The notes under the pieces: generated by a model
What the model was told of the DNA's origin: nothing
Database searches by the model: none
The model's input: the letters and a program-made list of their open reading frames with translations, nothing else
DNA from: an uncultured Clostridium sp.
GTDB lineage: Bacteria > Bacillota > Clostridia > Clostridiales > Clostridiaceae
Direction of reading: 5' to 3'
Assembly: GCF_910588715.1 (NCBI RefSeq)
Contig: NZ_CAJURG010000004.1
Coordinates: forward strand, 127,409-135,307
DNA: 7,899 nucleotides
Part shown: one piece after another, positions 1-5,227 of the stretch
How the letters are laid out: the number at the start of each line of letters is the position of its first letter
Position numbering within the stretch: position 1 is the first letter of the stretch
Position numbers and translations under genes: made by a program

Positions 1-35
1 AGACCGGTGCCTTAAACCAACTCGACCATCTCTCC
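1..35 (-). tRNA. tRNA-Ser, 5' part only (runs off the window before the anticodon)
   Basis: Read on the minus strand, the sequence from 35 down to 1 begins GGAGAGA (5' acceptor strand), then TG at positions 8-9. A three-pair D stem (GTC with GGC) encloses a loop containing the TTGG element, and CCGGT (5' anticodon stem) plus CT follow. The window therefore ends immediately before the anticodon, so the isoacceptor cannot be read. The GGAGAGA start and the D-arm layout are those of bacterial tRNA-Ser; tRNA-Leu would normally begin GCC. The variable arm, T arm and 3' end are outside the window. A dedicated promoter lies just upstream. Confidence 0.85.
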
Positions 36-49
36 TCGGAACAATTATT

Positions 50-79
50 ATTATATCAGCATGATATATATTATGTCAA
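50..79 (-). promoter_or_regulatory. sigma-A promoter of the tRNA-Ser gene
   Basis: On the minus strand there is a perfect TTGACA (74-79), an 18-nt spacer, and a perfect TATAAT (50-55) preceded by TGA, giving an extended -10 (TGnTATAAT). The predicted start is near 43, only about 8 nt before the mature tRNA 5' end at 35. This is the best-matching promoter in the window, as expected for a stable RNA gene, and it lies downstream of the pan operon terminator, so the tRNA is transcribed independently. Confidence 0.85.
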
Positions 80-137
80 CACTTTTTATTAACTTTTTTA
101 AATAATTATAATAATATTTTTTATTAAGTGTTGTATT

Positions 138-166
138 AAAAAAGAGGATTCAAATGACCCTCTTTT
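138..166 (-). terminator. intrinsic terminator of the pan operon
   Basis: Minus-strand RNA from 166 to 140 forms an 8-bp stem (AAAAGAGG, 166-159, with CCUCUUUU, 147-140) around an 11-nt loop. A run of six U (143-138) continues from the 3' arm. It lies about 25 nt after the panD stop codon and separates the pan operon from the tRNA-Ser promoter. Confidence 0.8.
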
Positions 167-190
167 ACCTTAATTCACTATATAAAAGCT

Positions 191-589
191 TTAGTCAATA
201 AAAGTATCTGACAACTGACCGTGCTTTTCATAATTAGTAATTTTACTAATTTTATTTTTCTCATTTACAAAAACAACCTTTGGCTTATGATTCTTTACTT
301 CACTTGTATCTAAATCACAATACGCCATTAATATAATTTTATCTCCAACTTGTACACATCTTGCTGCTGCTCCATTTAAACAAATCATACCAGTTCCTCT
401 TTCACCAGCAATAGTATAAGTTTCAAATCTTGCTCCATTATCAATATCTACTATATGAACTTTTTCATATTCATATATTCCTGCTGCATCTAATAAATCT
501 GCATCTACTGTTATACTTCCAACATAATTTAATTCAGCTTGTACTACTGTTGCTCTGTGTATCTTACCCTTTAACATATTTACTTTCAT
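191..589 (-). CDS. panD: aspartate 1-decarboxylase proenzyme PanD
   Basis: This cytoplasmic pyruvoyl enzyme converts L-aspartate to beta-alanine, the second substrate of PanC. The 132-residue proenzyme is close to the usual length of about 127. The self-cleavage site Gly24-Ser25 (context NYVGSITVD) sits at exactly the residue numbers of the E. coli enzyme; Ser25 would become the pyruvoyl group at the N terminus of the alpha chain. Other family residues in place are Lys9, Arg54, Tyr58 and the Asn72-Gly73 turn. A good AAGGAG Shine-Dalgarno lies 8 nt before the ATG, and the gene starts 15 nt after the panC stop, so it is the last gene of the pan operon. Self-processing is inferred from the family. 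No broken or missing key residue is seen. Confidence 0.97.
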   Translation of the reverse strand: MKVNMLKGKIHRATVVQAELNYVGSITVDADLLDAAGIYEYEKVHIVDIDNGARFETYTIAGERGTGMICLNGAAARCVQVGDKIILMAYCDLDTSEVKNHKPKVVFVNEKNKISKITNYEKHGQLSDTFID

Positions 590-604
590 TTTTGTTTCTC
601 CTTA

Positions 605-1450
605 CTATAACTCATATGTGAAATTATCTATTAATCTTGTTTTTCCTATAAATACAGCTATTGCTACTAAAACTGATTTTTCTAATATCTCTACCTTTTT
701 CATAGATAAACTATCAACTACCTCAATATAATCAATTCTTGCTAATTTTTCTAAACTAATTGTTTCATAAATTAATTTAATAATAGCTTCTGAATTTCTT
801 TCTCCAGATTTAATTTTTTCCTTAGCTAATATTAAAGATTTATTTAATATAGTTGCAGCCCTTCTTTCTTCTCCTGATAAATAAGTATTTCTAGAACTTT
901 TAGCAAGTCCATCTTTTTCTCTAACTATAGGACATCCTATAATTTCTATATCTATGTTTAAATCTCTCACCATTCTTTTTATAACTGCTAATTGCTGAGC
1001 ATCTTTTTCTCCAAAATAAGCCCTATCTGGCGATACTATATTAAATAACTTGCTTACAATAGTACACACACCTCTAAAATGTGTAGGTCTACTCTTTCCA
1101 CATAATCCATCTGTTAATCCATTCATATCAACAAAAGTAGAAAAATCTTCAAAATACATCTCTTCATTTTTAGGGTGAAATATAATATCTGCTCCTGCCC
1201 CCTCACATATTTTACTATCCCTTTCTAAATCTCTAGGATACGTAGATAAATCTTCTTTAGGTCCAAATTGAGTTGGATTAACAAATATACTTACAACAAC
1301 TCTATCATTTTCTTCATAAGCCTTTTTAATTAAGCTTTCATGCCCTTCATGCAAATATCCCATAGTAGGAACAAATCCAATCTTTAATCCATTAGCCTTC
1401 CACTCTTTTACTATAGACCTTACATCATTAATACTTTCTAAAACTCTCAT
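605..1450 (-). CDS. panC: pantothenate synthetase (pantoate--beta-alanine ligase) PanC
   Basis: This enzyme condenses pantoate with beta-alanine using ATP, via a pantoyl-adenylate, to give pantothenate; it is a cytoplasmic dimer. Its 281 residues are the standard length. The nucleotidyltransferase fold is shown by PTMGYLHEGH (28-37) with the HxGH-type signature His34-Glu-Gly-His37. Further motifs are FVNPTQF (56-62, pantoate/ATP pocket, Gln61), YPRD (71-74), THFRGV (123-128), YFGEKDAQQ (145-153, Lys149/Asp150/Gln153), and the KMSKS-like KSSRN (184-188). The C-terminal helical dimerisation domain is complete. The start is 13 nt after the panB stop, with an AGGGAG ribosome binding site between them. 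It is cotranscribed with the reductase, panB and panD. Confidence 0.98.
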   Translation of the reverse strand: MRVLESINDVRSIVKEWKANGLKIGFVPTMGYLHEGHESLIKKAYEENDRVVVSIFVNPTQFGPKEDLSTYPRDLERDSKICEGAGADIIFHPKNEEMYFEDFSTFVDMNGLTDGLCGKSRPTHFRGVCTIVSKLFNIVSPDRAYFGEKDAQQLAVIKRMVRDLNIDIEIIGCPIVREKDGLAKSSRNTYLSGEERRAATILNKSLILAKEKIKSGERNSEAIIKLIYETISLEKLARIDYIEVVDSLSMKKVEILEKSVLVAIAVFIGKTRLIDNFTYEL

Positions 1451-1463
1451 TTTTCAATCTCCC

Positions 1464-2291
1464 TTAATATAACTTTTCAATTACTTCATCATTTATTTTA
1501 AAGGAATGTTCTTCTGATGGGAAAACTCCATCTTTAACTTCTTCTATATATCTTTTAAAAGCTATATTCATTTTTTCGCTTAAATTTTCATATTTCTTAA
1601 CAAACTTAGGAGTAAAATCACTATACATGCCTAACATATCTTGATAAACAAGAATTTGTCCATCACAATTACACCCTGCACCTATTCCTATTGTAGGTAT
1701 AAATAATTTTTTAGTTATTATTTCTGCAAGTTTAGCTGGAACACATTCTAATACAACTGCAAATGCTCCTGCCTTTTCAACAGCTAATGCTGCTTCAATA
1801 AGTTTTTTTGCAGCCTCCTCATCTTTTCCTTGAACCTTAAATCCACCAAAAGCATTAACAGATTGAGGTGTTAATCCAATATGAGCCATAACAGGTATTG
1901 ATGCTTTAACGATAGCTTCAATCTTATCACAAACTTCAACTCCACCTTCTAATTTAACAACATGTGCTCTACCTTCTTTAATTAATCTTCCTGCATTAAC
2001 AACAGCATCATATACTGATGTTTGATAAGACATAAATGGCATATCTGCTACAACTAATGTATTTTTTACTCCTCTTGATACAGCTTTTGTATGATGTATC
2101 ATATCTTCCATTGTAACTGATAGTGTATCTTCATATCCTAAACAAACCATTCCTAATGAATCTCCAACTAAAATTCCATTTATTTCTGCTTCATCAATTA
2201 TTTTAGCTGTAGAATAGTCATATGCTGTAAGCATAGTAAGCTTTTCATTTTTTTCCTTGGCTTGTCTAAATGTAACTGCTGTATTTTTCAT
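1464..2291 (-). CDS. panB: 3-methyl-2-oxobutanoate hydroxymethyltransferase PanB
   Basis: This is the first committed enzyme of pantothenate synthesis. It transfers a hydroxymethyl group from 5,10-methylene-tetrahydrofolate to 2-ketoisovalerate to form ketopantoate. The 275-residue TIM barrel has all signature motifs: TAYDY (22-26), GDSLGM (43-48, metal ligand Asp44), ADMPF (82-86, Asp83), KLEGG (113-117, Lys113 and Glu115), AHIGLTPQ (136-143), LECVP (181-185, catalytic Glu182) and IGIGAG near residue 200. The ATG lies 2 nt after the stop codon of the upstream reductase, and its Shine-Dalgarno (TAGGAG) is inside the last codons of that gene, so the two are very probably translationally coupled. 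Nothing unusual is seen in the protein. Confidence 0.98.
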   Translation of the reverse strand: MKNTAVTFRQAKEKNEKLTMLTAYDYSTAKIIDEAEINGILVGDSLGMVCLGYEDTLSVTMEDMIHHTKAVSRGVKNTLVVADMPFMSYQTSVYDAVVNAGRLIKEGRAHVVKLEGGVEVCDKIEAIVKASIPVMAHIGLTPQSVNAFGGFKVQGKDEEAAKKLIEAALAVEKAGAFAVVLECVPAKLAEIITKKLFIPTIGIGAGCNCDGQILVYQDMLGMYSDFTPKFVKKYENLSEKMNIAFKRYIEEVKDGVFPSEEHSFKINDEVIEKLY

Positions 2292-2293
2292 AA

Positions 2294-3151
2294 TTATTCT
2301 CCTAAATACTCTTCTAAATTTTTATAACTTCTATCTCTATTTTTAATTTTTGCTATATTTAAAACATTTTTTGATAATAATCTATATAACTCTTTATCCT
2401 CTTCACGTATTACATTTAAATGATTAATAACAGTACTTAAATCACCTCTCTCTACAGGCCCAGTTAAACTATTAACTGTACCTCTTTCTTTAACGTTTCT
2501 TAAATTGTTTTCAATTAATGGGTACAAGGCCTTAAGAGCCATTTCTTGAGTAAATCCACACTCTTCTAAATAATTAATTCCATTATTAATTAATCCTAGA
2601 ACTAAATTACTAACCGTTACTGATGCCGCATGATATAAAACCTTATTTTCCTTATTAATAACTGCTACATCATTTCCTAAATACGAAAATAATCTCTTTA
2701 AATATTTAATATATTTTTCATTTCCTTCAATTGTAATAAACGCCTTTGATAAATCTTTATAAGAATTGTATTTGTCCGATATAGCGAACATTGGATGAAT
2801 AGAATAACCATATGCACCAAGGTTATTTATATTTGAAAAGATGTCTGAAGAAATAGAACCACTACAATGGCATATCAATTTTTCTTTAATAGGTAACTTT
2901 TTTATTTCATTCCACACACTAGAAATTTGATTATCAGATGTAGTAATGAATATAGCATCACTATTTTTTATTAAATCTTCTAAACTAGAATATTGCTTTG
3001 TATTTGTAAAAATTGCAGCTTCCTTAGCTGAATGCTGTGATTTACTATAATACCCGATTACATTTATATTATTTTCTTTTAGATATTTTCCTAAGGAAAA
3101 GCCAACTTTTCCTGCTCCAATAAATCCAAATTTTATAATTATCACCTCCAT
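2294..3151 (-). CDS. panG: Rossmann/DUF2520 ketopantoate reductase, PanG type (start codon uncertain)
   Basis: The likely role is NADPH-dependent reduction of ketopantoate to pantoate, the step between PanB and PanC. The protein opens with a Rossmann dinucleotide site, FGFIGAGKVG, and the second strand ends YYSKSQ, where a Ser/Lys pair rather than an acid favours NADPH. DUF2520 hallmarks follow: HCSGS, a GYSIHPMFAISD segment, YHAASVTVSN, and LTGPVERGD in the C-terminal helical domain. It is not a classical PanE; it resembles the PanG family, which I recall was shown to be a ketopantoate reductase in Francisella and Enterococcus. Its place at the head of panBCD supports the same job. The frame from the first ATG gives 285 residues, but that ATG overlaps a near-perfect Shine-Dalgarno (GGAGGTGAT, 3149-3141) and has none upstream. 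An AUA at 3136-3134, 8 nt from the GGAGG core, would give 280 residues starting MKFGFIGAG, the usual family N terminus. Confidence 0.8.
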   Translation of the reverse strand: MEVIIIKFGFIGAGKVGFSLGKYLKENNINVIGYYSKSQHSAKEAAIFTNTKQYSSLEDLIKNSDAIFITTSDNQISSVWNEIKKLPIKEKLICHCSGSISSDIFSNINNLGAYGYSIHPMFAISDKYNSYKDLSKAFITIEGNEKYIKYLKRLFSYLGNDVAVINKENKVLYHAASVTVSNLVLGLINNGINYLEECGFTQEMALKALYPLIENNLRNVKERGTVNSLTGPVERGDLSTVINHLNVIREEDKELYRLLSKNVLNIAKIKNRDRSYKNLEEYLGE

Positions 3152-3163
3152 AAGAAAGTGATA
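3140..3163 (-). promoter_or_regulatory. hairpin sequestering the Shine-Dalgarno of the pan operon's first gene
   Basis: On the minus strand UAUCACUUUC (3163-3154) pairs with GGAGGUGAUA (3149-3140) through ten consecutive pairs, two of them G-U, around a UUAU loop. The 3' arm contains the whole near-perfect Shine-Dalgarno GGAGGTGAT (3149-3141), so the folded form would block ribosome loading. The only ATG of the reading frame (3151-3149) lies in the loop and stem. This suggests translational control of panG and, by coupling, panB. The pairing is read directly; the regulatory role is inferred. Confidence 0.6.
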
Positions 3164-3169
3164 CTACTA

Positions 3170-3195
3170 AGTCCCATTCAAAATTGATATGAGCT
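3170..3195 (-). ncRNA. leader hairpin with two bulged A residues (candidate pan RNA motif)
   Basis: In the 5' leader, CUCAU (3193-3189) pairs with AUGGG (3177-3173). An A at 3188 is bulged on the 5' side, above which UCA pairs with UGA. An A at 3172 is bulged on the 3' side, below which AG pairs with CU (3171-3170). The described pan RNA motif, found before panBCD genes in Firmicutes, is a simple stem with two conserved bulged A residues that often occurs in tandem, so this is a reasonable candidate. I could not align it to the real consensus, and a short AU-rich hairpin can occur by chance. Confidence 0.35.
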
Positions 3196-3228
3196 ATTTC
3201 TTTTAAATTTTAAATTTTCAAATATATA

Positions 3229-3255
3229 AGGTGCAGTTTAATTAAAATACTACCC
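3229..3255 (-). ncRNA. first leader hairpin with a 5' bulged A (possible tandem partner)
   Basis: At the very 5' end of the predicted transcript, GGGU (3255-3252) pairs with ACCU (3232-3229). An A at 3251 is bulged, and GUA (3250-3248) pairs with UGC (3235-3233) around a 12-nt AU-rich loop. The layout, a 4-5 bp stem, a 5' bulged A, then about 3 bp, mirrors the hairpin at 3170-3195, which is why I list it. Only one bulged A is evident here and the loop is large, so confidence is low. Confidence 0.25.
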
Positions 3256-3261
3256 ATATTA

Positions 3262-3289
3262 AATTTACCACATTTCTAAATTATGTCAA
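3262..3289 (-). promoter_or_regulatory. promoter of the pan operon
   Basis: On the minus strand there is a perfect TTGACA (3284-3289), a 16-nt spacer, and TAAATT (3262-3267) preceded by TGG (3270-3268), giving an extended -10. The predicted start is near 3255, leaving a leader of about 105-120 nt before the reductase gene. It lies just downstream of the serS terminator, so the pan operon is a separate transcription unit. Confidence 0.75.
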
Positions 3290-3321
3290 TATTGGTTATT
3301 GCCTCATTTTAAATAACTAAT

Positions 3322-3364
3322 AAAAAAAGATATAAGAAAATAATAATTTTCTTATATCTTTTTT
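3322..3364 (-). terminator. intrinsic terminator of serS (hairpin has U runs in both directions)
   Basis: A 13-bp perfect stem, GATATAAGAAAAT (3329-3341) with ATTTTCTTATATC (3346-3358), closes an AATA loop. On the minus strand the 3' arm is followed by seven U (3328-3322), about 12 nt after the serS stop codon. The plus strand also has six T after the hairpin (3359-3364), so it could stop transcription from either side, although no plus-strand gene is seen. Confidence 0.88.
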
Positions 3365-3375
3365 AAATCTAAAAA

Positions 3376-4653
3376 TTATTTTATAATATCCATTCCACCC
3401 ATATATGGTCTTAAAGCTTCTGGTATATTAATTGAACCATCTTCATTTAAGTTATTTTCTAAGAATGCAATTAACATTCTAGGTGGAGCAACAACAGTAT
3501 TATTTAATGTATGAGCAAAATATTTTCCTTTTTCTCCGTTTACACGAATCTTTAACCTTCTAGCTTGAGCATCTCCTAAATTAGAACAGCTTCCTACTTC
3601 AAAATATTTCTTTTGTCTTGGTGACCAAGCTTCAACATCGATAGATTTAACTTTAAGATCAGCTAAATCTCCTGAACAACATTCTAAAGTTCTAACTGGA
3701 ACATCTAAAGAACGGAATAATTCAACAGTATAGCTCCATAGTCTTTCAAACCATTCTTTGCTTTCTTCTGGCTTACAAACAACTATCATTTCTTGTTTTT
3801 CAAATTGATGTATTCTGTAAACCCCTCTTTCTTCTATTCCGTGTGCTCCCTTTTCTTTTCTAAAACAAGGTGAGTAACTAGTTAAAGTTTGAGGAAGACT
3901 TTCTTCTTTTAATATAGTATCAATATATTTACCTATCATAGAATGCTCACTTGTACCTATTAAGTATAAATCTTCACCTTCTATTTTATACATCATAGAT
4001 TCCATTTCAGCAAAACTCATTACTCCAGTAACAACCTCACTACGAATCATAAATGGAGGAATACAATAAGTAAACCCTTTATTAATCATAAAATCTCTAG
4101 CGTAAGAAAGTATTGCTGATTGTAATCTTGCAATATTACCCATTAAGTAATAGAATCCATTACCTGCAACCTTTCTAGCACTATCTAAATCTATCCCATT
4201 TAACTTTTCCATTATTTCTGTATGATATGGAATTTCAAATTCAGGAACAAAAGGTTCACCAAATTTTTCAACTTCTACGTTTTCACTATCATCTTTTCCT
4301 ATTGGAACACTAGGATCAATAATATTAGGAATAACTAACATTATATTTTTTATTTTTTCTTCAAGCTCAGCTTCCTTAGCTTCTAATTCTGCTAAACGTG
4401 CTGCTTGTTCATTAACCTTAGTTTTTAATTCTTCAGCTTCTTCTCTCTTTCCTTGACCCATTAAAGCACCAATTTGTTTAGAAATTGTTTTTCTATTTGA
4501 TCTTAATGAATCAGCCTCTTGTTGAGTTGCTCTACTTTCAACATCTAAAGCAATTACTTCATCAACTAAAGGAAGCTTTTGATCTTGAAATTTATTTCTA
4601 ATATTTTGTTTAACTATTTCTGGGTTTTCCCTTAAAAATTTTAAATCTAACAT
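3376..4653 (-). CDS. serS: serine--tRNA ligase (SerRS), clostridial sequence variant
   Basis: This class II synthetase charges tRNA-Ser with serine in the cytoplasm. At 425 residues it is full length. Residues 1-110 form the N-terminal domain, with a charged, heptad-like stretch (about 40-105) forming the antiparallel coiled coil that grips the long variable arm of tRNA-Ser. The catalytic core has the serine-pocket loop GTSEHS (233-238), motif 2 with CFRKEKGAHGIEERGVYR (263-280) and HQFEKQEM (282-289), GSCSN (354-358), QARR (363-366), and motif 3 with APPRMLIAFLEN (389-400, Arg392). It ends with the family tail EALRPYMGG. Compared with the common SerRS, TxE is TSE and the motif 3 approach reads VVAPPRM rather than the usual xxAVGRT; the essential arginines remain, so it should be active. 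A strong GGGAGG site precedes the ATG. Transcription is controlled by the serine T-box upstream. Confidence 0.97.
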   Translation of the reverse strand: MLDLKFLRENPEIVKQNIRNKFQDQKLPLVDEVIALDVESRATQQEADSLRSNRKTISKQIGALMGQGKREEAEELKTKVNEQAARLAELEAKEAELEEKIKNIMLVIPNIIDPSVPIGKDDSENVEVEKFGEPFVPEFEIPYHTEIMEKLNGIDLDSARKVAGNGFYYLMGNIARLQSAILSYARDFMINKGFTYCIPPFMIRSEVVTGVMSFAEMESMMYKIEGEDLYLIGTSEHSMIGKYIDTILKEESLPQTLTSYSPCFRKEKGAHGIEERGVYRIHQFEKQEMIVVCKPEESKEWFERLWSYTVELFRSLDVPVRTLECCSGDLADLKVKSIDVEAWSPRQKKYFEVGSCSNLGDAQARRLKIRVNGEKGKYFAHTLNNTVVAPPRMLIAFLENNLNEDGSINIPEALRPYMGGMDIIK

Positions 4654-4692
4654 AATATCCTCCCTGTATACTTTATTATTAGTTTCTGATAT

Positions 4693-4734
4693 AAAAAAAG
4701 AGTTCTTTCGTCCTAAATAAGGGACGAAGAACTC
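4693..4734 (-). terminator. conditional terminator of the serS T-box
   Basis: On the minus strand GAGUUCUUCGUCC (4734-4722) pairs with GGACGAAAGAACUC (4713-4700), 13 bp with one bulged A, followed by seven U (4699-4693). The 5' arm overlaps the T-box antiterminator (the sequence following UGGC at 4744-4741), so the two structures are mutually exclusive. Its position, 39 nt before the serS ATG, means it decides serS expression. Confidence 0.92.
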
Positions 4735-4926
4735 CGTGTTGCCACCCTAATTGATAATAAACTTATTATCCACTCTTTAAAAAACTAACGGGGTTATCCG
4801 TACTGCTCATCACAGTCCCTCCAAGGTGGATTCATAAAAAATTGCTATCGATTTACACCAACCACCGACTCTCTTAAAACAATTACTTTATTACTAGCCT
4901 CTTCAACGGTTTAATTATAATATTTT
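4693..4926 (-). promoter_or_regulatory. T-box leader responding to uncharged tRNA-Ser (specifier AGC)
   Basis: This 335-nt gene-free stretch (4654-4988) is a T-box leader. Read on the minus strand it has a Stem I closed at its base by CCGU/ACGG, the AGUAA element of the specifier loop, the AGAGA segment of the upper stem, and GGUGG/CCACC pairing. Next comes AUG-AGC-AGUA, where AGC (4807-4805), a serine codon just 5' of AGUA, is the best specifier candidate. A Stem III hairpin (4770-4753, 7 bp) and the T-box proper AGGGUGGCAACACGG follow. Its UGGC (4744-4741) is complementary to GCCA, the 3' end of tRNAs with discriminator G, as in tRNA-Ser. Uncharged tRNA-Ser should stabilise the antiterminator and turn serS on. 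The specifier is assigned from its position, not from a computed fold. Confidence 0.93.
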
Positions 4927-4933
4927 TAATTAT

Positions 4934-4963
4934 AATATATTATAACCTTCTACTTTTTGTCAA
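4934..4963 (-). promoter_or_regulatory. promoter of the serS T-box transcript
   Basis: On the minus strand a perfect TTGACA (4958-4963) is followed by an 18-nt spacer and TATATT (4934-4939). Two perfect TATAAT hexamers lie nearby, but at spacings of 13 and 23 nt, so they fit less well. The start would be near 4926, just before Stem I. The -35 lies only about 25 nt beyond the stop codon of the preceding operon. Confidence 0.65.
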
Positions 4964-4988
4964 TATATTAAAATGTTAATTTTTTACT

Positions 4989-5213
4989 TTAAATATCCCT
5001 TGTGCAAATAATATCAACACCACTATTTAAAATATTCTTACATATAATACTTCCCATTTTTATAGGAATACTTACATATAATCTACTAACAACTTTAGAC
5101 ATTTCTATCCATAATTCTTTATCAACTTCATCACTACTTTTAACAGGAACAACCTTAAACCTATCACTTCCTTTAACTCTAACCACAGAAGTGAAAATAT
5201 CCTTCTTACCCAT
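4989..5213 (-). CDS. short DUF1667 protein lacking the N-terminal cysteine cluster
   Basis: The 74 residues match only the C-terminal half of DUF1667 proteins: the segment IFTSVVRVKG, the stretch VPVKSSDEVDKELW, the helix with MSKVVSRLYVSIPIKMGSIICKNIL, and the terminal GVDIICTRDI. Usual members are about 115-120 residues and begin with a cysteine-rich part (CxxCPxGC and a further Cys) thought to hold an Fe-S cluster; that part is absent here. Only two cysteines remain, both in the C-terminal part. The ATG has a clear AGGAG about 8 nt upstream and lies 14 nt after the oxidoreductase stop, so there is no room for a hidden N terminus: the gene is genuinely short, not misannotated. DUF1667 genes normally accompany GlpA-like flavoproteins, as here. 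The biochemical role is unknown; I infer a retained structural or docking role with the oxidoreductase. Confidence 0.8.
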   Translation of the reverse strand: MGKKDIFTSVVRVKGSDRFKVVPVKSSDEVDKELWIEMSKVVSRLYVSIPIKMGSIICKNILNSGVDIICTRDI

Positions 5214-5227
5214 AATTATTACTCCTA

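Noticed and set aside
430..621. Plus-strand open frame opposite panD
   Set aside because: Its translation is a leucine-rich low-complexity string that mirrors the minus-strand codons, there is no ribosome binding site, and panD on the other strand is unmistakable.
3196..3228. AT-rich repeat-like AAATTT blocks in the pan leader
   Set aside because: They can self-pair, but only through A-U pairs in a very AT-rich stretch; this is not distinguishable from composition.
3322..3364. Hairpin as evidence for a convergent plus-strand gene
   Set aside because: It has T runs on both sides, but there is no plus-strand gene to terminate; it is sufficiently explained as the serS terminator.
4920..4988. 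Possible terminator after the short DUF1667 gene (AAAAT/ATTTT hairpin)
   Set aside because: The stem is only five A-U pairs and no U run follows it.
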